Assembly: GCA_035995885.1 (NCBI GenBank)
Contig: DASYKC010000238.1
Location: forward strand, 1-6,421
DNA length: 6,421 nucleotides
From: Schlegelella_A sp035995885
Lineage (GTDB): Bacteria; Pseudomonadota; Gammaproteobacteria; Burkholderiales; Burkholderiaceae_C
Direction of reading: 5' to 3'
Below the pieces are notes generated by a model. The model saw only the letters and a program-made list of their open reading frames with translations, had not been told where the DNA came from and ran no database searches. The stretch's first letter is position 1. Each line of letters starts with the position of its first letter. The position numbers and the translations under genes were made by a program. Below are positions 1 through 5,737 of the stretch, piece by piece.

Positions 1-291
1 GACGAGCGTGTCGAAGGCGGCGCGGATGCCGGCCGGCTGGTCGACCGCGACCTGCTCGCTGATCGACAGGTGCATCGACAGGTGCAGGAACGGGTTCTCG
101 CGGCCGGCTTCGGCCGGATACGTCGCGGCGCGCGCCGCTTCCGCGTCGGCGAGGTCGGGGCCGTATTCCGGATGCGCCTCGATCCAGTCGGCGGCGATCG
201 TCTCGAGCGGCGTCAGCGGCAGCCGCTCGGCGCGCTTGCGGTGCGCGGCGACGAAGAAATCGCGAACGTCGCTCTGCGTCGGTGCGAACAT
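1..291 (-). CDS. DUF1841 family protein, partial (3' end beyond the left edge)
   Basis: The minus strand from 291 is open to the window edge and gives 97 residues starting MFAPTQSDVRDFF. The family features I recognise are the opening 'DVRDFF' helix, 'LTPLETIAADWIEAHPEY' at about residues 26-43, 'ENPFLHLSMHLSI' at about 65-77, and 'DQPAGIR' at about 84-90. This matches the DUF1841 family of Beta- and Gammaproteobacteria, usually about 140 residues, so roughly the last third is missing here. Its biochemical function is unknown. It appears to be a small soluble, mostly helical protein with no signal peptide. The start at 291 is chosen because the family pattern begins there. No clear Shine-Dalgarno sequence precedes it, but a 15-bp palindrome lies at 293-307. 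It is transcribed divergently from the reductase gene at 419. Family assignment is from remembered motifs and is fairly confident. Confidence 0.85.
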   Translation of the reverse strand, partial: MFAPTQSDVRDFFVAAHRKRAERLPLTPLETIAADWIEAHPEYGPDLADAEAARAATYPAEAGRENPFLHLSMHLSISEQVAVDQPAGIRAAFDTLV

Positions 292-292
292 G

Positions 293-386
293 GCCCGATT
301 GTCGGGCGATCCTTCAGCGCAGCCGAACGCTGCCGACGAAACCCTGCGATGCGCGTCGGGCGAAGCGCCCGGACAATCGGCGATTG
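293..386. promoter_or_regulatory. Divergent intergenic region with three short palindromes
   Basis: The 127 bp between the two divergent starts (292-418) contains no convincing gene. It holds GCCCGATTGTCGGGC at 293-307 (6-bp arms, 3-bp spacer), CGGGCG-AAG-CGCCCG at 357-371, and CAATCGGCGATTG at 374-386 (6-bp arms around one base). GTCGGGCGA occurs twice in direct orientation (301-309 and 355-363), and CGATTGTC at 296-303 recurs inverted as GACAATCG at 372-379. These are seen directly. A regulatory role, such as operators for a shared regulator, is inference. I could not find a clear -35/-10 pair in this stretch. Confidence 0.35.
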
Positions 387-418
387 CCATCCGCTGGCCC
401 AGCTTCGGCCGCCCCGTC

Positions 419-994
419 ATGAACGTCGACACCGAACAGCTTTTCGACCGCGCCCGTACCCAGAACGGCTTCACCAGCGAGCCGGTCTCGGACGAGCTGC
501 TGCACCGCCTCTACGAGATGATGAAGTGGGGGCCGACCTCGGCCAACTGCTCGCCGGCGCGGATCGCCTTCGTCCGCTCGGCGGCCGCGAAGGAGCAGCT
601 GCTCGGCTGCGTCTCGCCCGGCAACGTCGAGAAGACGCGCCTGGCGCCGGTGACGGCGATCATCGGCACCGACATGGCGTTCTACGAGAAGCTGCCGTTC
701 CTGTTCCCGCACGCCGACGCGAAGTCGTGGTTCGTCGGCAAGAAGGAGTTCGCCGACACGACCGCATTTCGCAACTCGAGCATCCAGGGCGGCTACTTCA
801 TCATCGCCGCGCGCGCCCTCGGCCTCGACTGCGGGCCGATGAGCGGCTTCGATCACGCCAGGATCGACGAGGCGTTCTGGGCCGGGACGACGGTGCGAAC
901 CAACTTCATCTGCAACCTCGGCCACGGCGACCCGTCGAAGCTCTTCTCACGCAGCCCGCGCCTGTCGTTCGCCGAAGCCTGCCGGATCGAATGA
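419..994 (+). CDS. rutE: RutE-like malonic semialdehyde reductase (nitroreductase family)
   Basis: The 191-residue product belongs to the FMN-dependent nitroreductase superfamily. It closely follows the RutE pattern: 'MKWGPTSANCSPARI' at about residues 35-49, 'LAPVTAIIG' at 75-83, 'LPFLFPHADAKSWF' at 92-105, 'TAFRNSSIQGGYFI' at 115-128, 'ALGLDCGPMSGFD' at 133-145 and 'LSFAEAC' at 182-188. In E. coli, RutE reduces malonic semialdehyde to 3-hydroxypropionate in Rut pyrimidine degradation, and its length (about 196) matches. The ATG at 419 is preferred because the family begins there. The only earlier in-frame ATG (290) would add 43 unrelated residues. No Shine-Dalgarno sequence is evident. The stop overlaps the next gene's start, so the two are probably coupled. 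No other rut gene is visible, so the true substrate could be another semialdehyde, enone or nitro compound; the symbol rests on similarity alone. Confidence 0.88.
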   Translation: MNVDTEQLFDRARTQNGFTSEPVSDELLHRLYEMMKWGPTSANCSPARIAFVRSAAAKEQLLGCVSPGNVEKTRLAPVTAIIGTDMAFYEKLPFLFPHADAKSWFVGKKEFADTTAFRNSSIQGGYFIIAARALGLDCGPMSGFDHARIDEAFWAGTTVRTNFICNLGHGDPSKLFSRSPRLSFAEACRIE

Positions 995-1953
995 CGATGG
1001 GCGGCGCCGCTGGCGACGATCGCTCGCGGCCTCGCGGCCGCCGTCGCGTCGTTCTCGCCCTCGGCGCGGGTGCCGGCTTCGCCCTGACCGGCGCGTTCGC
1101 CCAGGGCCTGCGCCAGCTCGTCGGCGCCACCTCCGCGCCGATCGCGAGCGACGGCCGGCCGGCGCTGCGCGGCCGCGCGCCGGCGATCTTCGTCGGCCAC
1201 GGCTCGCCGATGAACGCGCTGCAGGACAACCGCTTCACCCGGACGCTGCAGCGCTGGGGCCACGAGCTCGGCCTGCCACGCGCCGTCGTCGTCGTCTCGG
1301 CGCACTGGCTGACGCCGCGCAGCACGCGCGTCTCGACGGCGAGCGAGCCGGAGACGATCCACGACTTCGGCGGCTTTCCGGCCGAGCTGCAGGCGATGCG
1401 CTATCCGGCGCCGGGCGCGCCGGCGCTGGCAGCGGCGACGGCGGCGCGTCTGGGTCCGCGCGCGATCGGCAGCGACGCGCAGCGCGGCCTCGACCACGGC
1501 GCCTGGACCGTCCTGCACCGGCTCTATCCCGCCGCCGACGTGCCCGTGTTCCAGGTTTCGATCGACATCGCCCAGCCCGGCGCCTATCACCTCGCCGTCG
1601 GCCGCGCCCTCGCGGCCTTGCGCGACGACGGCGTCCTCGTCCTCGGCAGCGGCAACATCGTCCACAACCTCGGCGCGACCGAGCGCGGCGCCGGCGAGAG
1701 CGCGCACGGCGCGACCGCCTGGGCGGAAGATTTCGACCAGCAGGCCAAGCGCGCGCTCGATGCCGGCGATCGCGGCGCGCTGGCGGCGTATCAGCAGCTG
1801 AGCCCGGCCGCGCCGCTCGCGGTGCCGTCGCCCGATCACTACTACCCGATGCTCTACGCGCTCGGCGCGGCGCGGCCCGACGAAGCGGTGCGCCATGTCT
1901 TCGAGGGCTTCCAGGCCGGCACGCTGAGCATGCGCTGCCTGCAATGGGGCTAG
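991..1953 (+). CDS. YgiD-like extradiol ring-cleavage dioxygenase (LigB family) with Tat-like N-terminus
   Basis: The 320-residue product has the core of class III extradiol dioxygenases of the YgiD type (4,5-DOPA dioxygenase), which cleave catechol rings using a single metal ion. Conserved histidines are visible in 'FVGHGSPMNAL' (H70), 'SAHW' (H105), 'LDHGAW' (H169), 'GSGNIVHNLG' (H225) and 'PSPDHYYPM' (H283). The metal ligands are expected among these. The core starts near residue 64 and is about 257 residues long, close to the 262 or so of E. coli YgiD. The first 60 or so residues are extra: arginines 15 and 17-19, a hydrophobic stretch at about 20-37 and an 'AFA-Q' site after A37 resemble a Tat signal, suggesting possible export. 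The start is supported by the ATGA overlap with the upstream gene and by the lack of any in-frame ATG, GTG or TTG between 997 and the core. The physiological substrate is unknown. Confidence 0.88.
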   Translation: MTMGGAAGDDRSRPRGRRRVVLALGAGAGFALTGAFAQGLRQLVGATSAPIASDGRPALRGRAPAIFVGHGSPMNALQDNRFTRTLQRWGHELGLPRAVVVVSAHWLTPRSTRVSTASEPETIHDFGGFPAELQAMRYPAPGAPALAAATAARLGPRAIGSDAQRGLDHGAWTVLHRLYPAADVPVFQVSIDIAQPGAYHLAVGRALAALRDDGVLVLGSGNIVHNLGATERGAGESAHGATAWAEDFDQQAKRALDAGDRGALAAYQQLSPAAPLAVPSPDHYYPMLYALGAARPDEAVRHVFEGFQAGTLSMRCLQWG

Positions 1954-1975
1954 CGCCGCCCGGGCCGGCGCGGCG
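1954..1975. terminator. Possible bidirectional hairpin between convergent genes
   Basis: The 31-bp gap between the convergent dioxygenase and antiporter genes can form a 6-bp stem, CGCCGC (1954-1959) with GCGGCG (1970-1975), around a 10-base GC-only loop. There is no T-run on either side, so this is not a classical intrinsic terminator. Such stems are expected by chance at this GC content. The convergent position is the main reason for listing it. Confidence 0.2.
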
Positions 1976-1984
1976 ACGAGACCG

Positions 1985-3817
1985 CTAGGGCTCGGCCGCG
2001 CCGCTCCAGCCGGCGCGGGCCTGCCTTTCGGCGGCCTGCTGGCGCTCGAGCGCGAACAGCTCCTCGAGCTGCTGGCGGCCCTGCTTGGCGGCGGCGATGA
2101 GGCGTGCCTCGTCCTTGCGGTGCGGCGCGATCGCCGCCAGCTGGGCGACGTTGTGGCGGCGAAAGCGCAGCGCCAGGTTGCGCGCCTGGTGCGGCAGCCA
2201 GCCGAGCTGCTCGAGCGCGCTGCGCGCGCTCATCAGCGCTGAATCGAGCGTCTCGCGCTCGATCAGCCGGACACCGAGGTCGTAGAGCTCGTAGTAGTGC
2301 TGGACGTTGCGGGCGCGCGCGACGATCGTCGCGTCGGCGAAATTGGCGCGGATCATCCTGACGCATTCGACGCTCTGCTCGATGTCGTCGATCGCGACGA
2401 CGACGACGCGCGCCTTGTCGGCGCCCGCGGTTCGCATCAGGTCGAGCCGGGTCGCGTCGCCGTAGTAGACGCGCCAGCCGAAGCGGCGCATGGCTTCGAT
2501 CTGCTCGGCGTCGTGGTCGAGCACCGTCGGCCGAACGCCGTTGGCGAACAGCATCCGGCCGACGATCTGGCCGTAGCGGCCGAAGCCGGCGATGATCACC
2601 GGCTCGTGCTGCGGCTCCTTCAGCTCCTCGAGCTTGACGTCCCTGCCGCTGGCGAGGAACGGCAGCCACCAGCGGTCGGCGGCGACGAGCATGAGCGGCG
2701 TGATCAGCATCGAGATCGCCACCGCGCCGACCAGGAACGACGACGCCGGCGCCGCGATCACGCCGGCCTGGGCGGCGGTCTGGAAGACGACGAAGCCGAA
2801 CTCGCCGCCCTGGGCGAGCAGGATGACGAAGAGCGGCCGCTCGAGCTGCGGGATCGGCATCAGGCGCGCCATCGCCCAGAGCAGCGCCGCCTTGACGAGC
2901 AGGAAGGCGACCACCGTCGCGGCGATCAGGAGCGGCTGCGTCATGACGACGGCGAAGTCGATGCTCATGCCGACGGCCATGAAGAAGAGGCCGAGGAGGA
3001 GTCCCTTGAATGGCTCGATGTCGGTCTCGAGTTCGCGCCGGTATTCGCTTTCGGCGAGCAGCACGCCGGCGAGGAAGGCGCCGAGCGCCATCGACAGGCC
3101 GACCGCGTTCATCAGCGCCGCCGTGGCGACGACGAGCAGGAGCGATGCCGCGGTGAAGATCTCGGGCGTCTCGCTCTTGGCGATCCAGCGCAGGGCCGGG
3201 CGCAGCAGCAGGCGGCCGCCGAGGATGACGATGGCGATGGTGCCGACCGCCTTGGCGGCGCCGAGCCAGCCGCCGCCGGCGCTGCCGGCAGCACCGGCTT
3301 CGGCGGCGAGGAAGGGCAGCAGCGCCAGGATCGGAATCGTCGCGATGTCCTGCAGCAGCGACACGCTCAGGATCGCCTCGCCCGAGGTCGTCGCCATCAT
3401 GTTGCGCTCGGCGAGGACGCCGAGGCCGATCGCCGTCGACGACATCGCCAGGCCGAGCGCGGCGACGACGGCGAGGCGCCATTCGACGCCGCAGGCGAGC
3501 GCGCCAAGGCCGAGCAGGAGCGCCGAGCCGAACAGCTGCAGGCTGCCCCAGCCGAAGATCGGCTTCCGCAGCGCCCACAGGCGCTGCGGCTCGAGCTCGA
3601 GGCCGACCAGGAAGAGCATCAGGACGACGCCGAACTCGGCGAACTGCAGCATGTCCTCGGGCCGCGTCACCAGCTTCAGCCCCCACGGGCCGATGAGGAT
3701 GCCGGCGCCGAGGTAGCCGATGATCGAGCCGAGGCCGAAGAAGCGCGCGAGCGGCACCGCGATCACGGCGGCGCCGAGATAGATGAGGCTGCCGGTAAGC
3801 CAGGCGCTGTGCTCCAT
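1985..3817 (-). CDS. kefC: Glutathione-regulated K+/H+ antiporter, KefB/KefC type
   Basis: The 610-residue product has two parts. Residues 1-385 form a CPA2-type antiporter domain with about 12 hydrophobic segments, including 'GYLGAGILIGPWGL' (34-47), 'LQDIATIPILAL' (155-166), the Kef loop 'ELETDIEPFKGLLLGLFF' (262-279) and 'LLAQGGEFGFV' (333-343). A cytoplasmic TrkA-N (KTN) domain follows, with the nucleotide-binding motif GFGRYG (411-416), 'VLDHD' (432-436) and 'YGDATRLDL' (452-460). R414, R521/E522 and N556 ('FRRHN') align by eye with positions reported to contact glutathione in E. coli KefC. A charged helical tail ends the protein. The role is K+ efflux with H+ uptake, held closed by glutathione and opened by glutathione adducts. 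The ATG at 3817 fits the family N-terminus 'MEHSAW' and has GGAAG 7 nt upstream. It overlaps the stop of the KefF-like gene (TGATG). KefB and KefC cannot be separated firmly; the upstream KefF-like partner favours kefC. Confidence 0.93.
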   Translation of the reverse strand: MEHSAWLTGSLIYLGAAVIAVPLARFFGLGSIIGYLGAGILIGPWGLKLVTRPEDMLQFAEFGVVLMLFLVGLELEPQRLWALRKPIFGWGSLQLFGSALLLGLGALACGVEWRLAVVAALGLAMSSTAIGLGVLAERNMMATTSGEAILSVSLLQDIATIPILALLPFLAAEAGAAGSAGGGWLGAAKAVGTIAIVILGGRLLLRPALRWIAKSETPEIFTAASLLLVVATAALMNAVGLSMALGAFLAGVLLAESEYRRELETDIEPFKGLLLGLFFMAVGMSIDFAVVMTQPLLIAATVVAFLLVKAALLWAMARLMPIPQLERPLFVILLAQGGEFGFVVFQTAAQAGVIAAPASSFLVGAVAISMLITPLMLVAADRWWLPFLASGRDVKLEELKEPQHEPVIIAGFGRYGQIVGRMLFANGVRPTVLDHDAEQIEAMRRFGWRVYYGDATRLDLMRTAGADKARVVVVAIDDIEQSVECVRMIRANFADATIVARARNVQHYYELYDLGVRLIERETLDSALMSARSALEQLGWLPHQARNLALRFRRHNVAQLAAIAPHRKDEARLIAAAKQGRQQLEELFALERQQAAERQARAGWSGAAEP

Positions 3818-4506
3818 CAGGCCGCTTCCATGACGCGGTCGGCGGGCCGGGCGCTCGGCGGCACGGCGCACTCGACGCATTCCTCGACCTCGTCGATCTC
3901 GGGCCACGCCGGATAGTCGGCGAGGCGGCGGACGTAGGTGTCGGCATGCGCGCCGAGCTCGGCCTCGCTCGCCTTGTGCGCGCCGTGCAGGATGAGCGGC
4001 GGCAGGAAGCGCATGCCGCAGAGCGCCGCCGTCTGCTCGTACGGCGGCAGGAAGGCGTCGAAGAAGTAGCGGTTGTAGCTGTCCGGCCGGTACGAGTCCT
4101 CCGGACCGCCGGTGCTCGCGACGAGCCAGAGGTCCTTGCCGCGCAGGACGCCGCCGTCGGGCCCGTAGGCCCAGCCGAAGGTGAGCACGTCGTCGAGCCA
4201 GAGCTTCAGGAGCGGCGGCATGCCGTACCAGCGGATCGGCTGCTGCCAGACGACGAGCCGGGCGGCGGCGAGCGCGGCCTGCTCGACGCCGACGTCGATC
4301 AGGTAGTCGGGGTAGAGCGCGTACAGGTCGCGCACCGCGAGCCGGCTCGCCGGCGCGACCTTCTGCAGCGCGCGTACCGCTTGCAGCAGGCGCCGGTTCG
4401 CGCGCGACTGCTCGAGCTCGGGATGAGCGACGATGACGAGGATCTCGGCGGCGTCGGTCGGCGGCATCGGCTCGGCGGGCGCGGCAGGCGGATCGATGGA
4501 GGCCAT
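3817..4506 (-). CDS. kefF: KefF-like NAD(P)H oxidoreductase, Kef ancillary flavoprotein
   Basis: The product is a flavodoxin-fold NAD(P)H:quinone oxidoreductase of the KefF/KefG/MdaB group. Family blocks are 'ILVIVAHPELEQSRANRRLL' (22-41), 'DLYALYPDYLIDV' (60-72), 'VVWQQPIRWYGMPPLLKLWLDDVLTFGWAYG' (85-115), 'LRGKDLWLVASTGG' (121-134) and 'LCGMRFLPPLILHG' (162-175). In E. coli, KefF binds the KefC cytoplasmic domain and is needed for full activity; being encoded directly before the antiporter fits that role. At 229 residues it is longer than E. coli KefF (about 176): it has a Pro/Ala-rich N-terminus of about 20 residues and an acidic C-terminal tail of about 27 residues with a CxxC (C210, C213). 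The start is uncertain. An ATG at 4566 would run through the parA promoter region and an ATG at 4467 would drop the Pro/Ala-rich segment; none of the three has a good ribosome binding site. KefG-like naming is equally possible. Confidence 0.87.
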   Translation of the reverse strand: MASIDPPAAPAEPMPPTDAAEILVIVAHPELEQSRANRRLLQAVRALQKVAPASRLAVRDLYALYPDYLIDVGVEQAALAAARLVVWQQPIRWYGMPPLLKLWLDDVLTFGWAYGPDGGVLRGKDLWLVASTGGPEDSYRPDSYNRYFFDAFLPPYEQTAALCGMRFLPPLILHGAHKASEAELGAHADTYVRRLADYPAWPEIDEVEECVECAVPPSARPADRVMEAA

Positions 4507-4577
4507 GGCTGGACGGTAGGAATGGCGCAGGCGCCGGGCGCCGCTAACATACCCGCAAAACGACAAGGGAGCGCTGC
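4507..4577. promoter_or_regulatory. Divergent promoter region of kefF-kefC and parA, with the parA ribosome binding site
   Basis: This 71-bp gap separates the divergent starts of the KefF-like and ParA genes and is the only place for both promoters. On the plus strand, TAACAT at 4545-4550 matches 4 of 6 bases of a sigma-70 -10 box, but no good -35 box sits about 17 bp upstream. AAGGGAG at 4565-4571, 6 nt before the ATG at 4578, is a strong Shine-Dalgarno sequence and fixes the parA start. A small GC-rich symmetrical patch lies at about 4530-4542. No clear promoter is visible for the minus-strand unit. Confidence 0.4.
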
Positions 4578-5192
4578 ATGCCGGTGATCGTGGTCGCCAA
4601 CCCCAAGGGTGGCGTCGGCAAGACGACGCTGTCGACGAACCTCGCGGGCTACCTCGCCTCGCGCGGCCATGCGGTGATGCTCGGCGACGTCGACCGGCAG
4701 CAGTCGTCGCGCACCTGGCTCGGCCTGCGTCCGGCCGGCCTGCCGAAGATCGCGTCCTGGGACATCGCCCAGGGCGACATCGTCCGGCCGCCGAGGGGAA
4801 CGACGCACATCGTCCTCGACACGCCGGCGGGCCTGCACGACAAGCGCCTCGACGAGGTGATGAAGCTCGCCGACAAGGTGCTGATCCCGCTCCAGCCGAG
4901 CATCTTCGACATCCACGCGACGCACCAGTTCATCGACGAGCTGCTCGCCCATCGGCGCAGCGCCAGGGTGCAGACGGCGGTGGTCGGCATGCGGACGCGC
5001 GAAGGCACGATCTCGACCGACCAGCTGCGCAACTTCCTGAAGAGCGTCGACGTGCCGCTGCTCGGCTTCCTGCGCGACACGCAGAACTACGTCCACCTCG
5101 CCGCCCACGGCCTCACCCTGTGGGACGTCGCCTCGACGCGCTTTCAGGGCGACCGCGAGCAGTGGGAGCCGATCATCACCTGGGTGAACTGA
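4578..5192 (+). CDS. Orphan ParA-family ATPase (ParA/MinD type)
   Basis: The 204-residue product is a deviant Walker-A P-loop ATPase. 'NPKGGVGKTT' at residues 8-17 contains both the signature lysine (K10) and the P-loop lysine (K15). 'LGDVDRQQSS' at 35-44 is the A' region (D37, D39), and 'HIVLDTPAG' at 77-85 is Walker B (D81). The chain is only the ATPase domain, shorter than plasmid ParAs with an N-terminal helix-turn-helix. It lacks the C-terminal amphipathic helix that would suggest MinD. Such proteins dimerise on ATP and position DNA or protein cargo. Which cargo applies here is unknown, because no ParB-like, parS-like or chemotaxis partner is seen in the window. The start is set by AAGGGAG 6 nt upstream. 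The gene is divergent from kefF-kefC and followed by a 79-bp GC-rich spacer. Family assignment is firm; biological role is not. Confidence 0.92.
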   Translation: MPVIVVANPKGGVGKTTLSTNLAGYLASRGHAVMLGDVDRQQSSRTWLGLRPAGLPKIASWDIAQGDIVRPPRGTTHIVLDTPAGLHDKRLDEVMKLADKVLIPLQPSIFDIHATHQFIDELLAHRRSARVQTAVVGMRTREGTISTDQLRNFLKSVDVPLLGFLRDTQNYVHLAAHGLTLWDVASTRFQGDREQWEPIITWVN

Positions 5193-5271
5193 TGCCCCCC
5201 CACTCACTTCGTTCGTTGCCCCCCGAGGAGGCGCCGGCGCCCTTGGGGCGGCCCTGCGGGCGCCGATTCCG
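5193..5271. repeat. GC-rich intergenic repeat-like element with hairpin
   Basis: The spacer between parA and the hydratase gene consists of a C-run (5195-5201), an ACTCACTTCGTTCGTTG segment (5202-5218), a second C-run (5219-5224) and a GC-rich tail. GGCGCC occurs three times (5230-5235, 5236-5241, 5259-5264). CGGCGCCC (5235-5242) and GGGCGCCG (5258-5265) form a perfect 8-bp stem around a 15-base loop. The composition and the order C-run / CTTCG-like core / CCCCGAGG / TTGGGGCGGCCCTGCGG resemble, from memory, dispersed intergenic repeats common in high-GC Betaproteobacteria. Only one copy is present here, so repetition cannot be shown from this window. It may also act as a weak terminator or processing site. 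Confidence 0.5.
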
Positions 5272-5724
5272 ATGAGAAGCTTCGAGACGATCGCCGAGCT
5301 GGCGCAGCTCGTCGGCGAGGAGATCGGCGTCAGCGAATGGATCACCGTCACGCAGGAGCGGATCCAGCTCTTCGCCGACGCGACCAACGACCACCAGTGG
5401 ATCCACCTCGACCGCGAGCGGGCGAAGGCGGGACCCTTCGGGACGACGATCGCGCACGGCTTTCTCACGCTCTCGCTGCTGCCCGAGATGAGCGCCTCGG
5501 CGTTCGAGGTGCGCGAGACGAGGATGGGCGTCAACTACGGCCTGAACAAGGTCCGCTTTCCGGCGCCGGTGCCGAGCGGCAGCCGCCTGCGCGGCCGCTT
5601 CAAGCTGATCGGCTACGAACCGCTCGAAGGCGGCGCCCAGCTGACGGTGCAGGCGACGATGGAGCGCGAAGGCGCCGACAAGCCCGTCTGCATCGCCGAG
5701 TCGATCGCCAGACGCTACGCCTGA
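5272..5724 (+). CDS. MaoC-fold (R)-specific enoyl-CoA hydratase, Rv0130-like
   Basis: The 150-residue single hot-dog domain protein carries the hydratase-2 motif. 'FADATNDHQWIHLD' at residues 34-47 supplies the expected catalytic Asp and His (D40, H45, spaced as in PhaJ-type hydratases), followed by 'GPFGTTIAHGFLTLSLL' at 54-70. 'NYGLNKVRFPAPVPSGSRLRG' at 88-108 is characteristic of the subgroup containing M. tuberculosis Rv0130 (HtdZ) and NodN. These enzymes add water across trans-2-enoyl-CoA to give (R)-3-hydroxyacyl-CoA, linking fatty-acid breakdown to other acyl-CoA uses such as polyhydroxyalkanoate precursors. The chain length preference here is unknown. Length matches single-domain members and the motif residues are intact. 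The ATG at 5272 fits the family N-terminus, but no Shine-Dalgarno sequence precedes it. The response-regulator gene starts 13 bp after its stop, so they probably share a transcript. Confidence 0.92.
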   Translation: MRSFETIAELAQLVGEEIGVSEWITVTQERIQLFADATNDHQWIHLDRERAKAGPFGTTIAHGFLTLSLLPEMSASAFEVRETRMGVNYGLNKVRFPAPVPSGSRLRGRFKLIGYEPLEGGAQLTVQATMEREGADKPVCIAESIARRYA

Positions 5725-5737
5725 CTGGAGTGCTGCG

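Noticed and set aside
62..86. Tandem 12-bp direct repeat ATCGACAGGTGC
   Set aside because: It encodes the repeated HLS-M/I-HLS-I segment of the DUF1841 family motif on the minus strand, so protein conservation explains it.
259..265. Possible loss of the first residue of the KefC HALE regulatory loop, counted as protein residues 259-265 of the antiporter (Arg in place of His)
   Set aside because: Related Kef proteins as remembered often carry YRRELE at this site, and the acidic residues of the loop are retained, so it is normal family variation.
8..418. Upstream extension of the reductase frame to an ATG at 8 or 290
   Set aside because: The extra residues have no resemblance to the nitroreductase family and lie opposite the well-matched DUF1841 gene; the family N-terminus begins at 419.
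2297..3916. Very long open frames on the plus strand opposite the antiporter gene, including 539- and 374-codon frames
   Set aside because: They are rich in Arg, Asp, Glu and His or Ser and Arg with no family motif, and arise from GC-skewed third positions of the minus-strand gene, whose product matches KefC throughout.
4299..5534. 411-codon minus-strand frame spanning parA and the divergent gap
   Set aside because: It crosses the promoter region, overlaps two convincing genes antisense or out of frame, and shows no recognisable domain.
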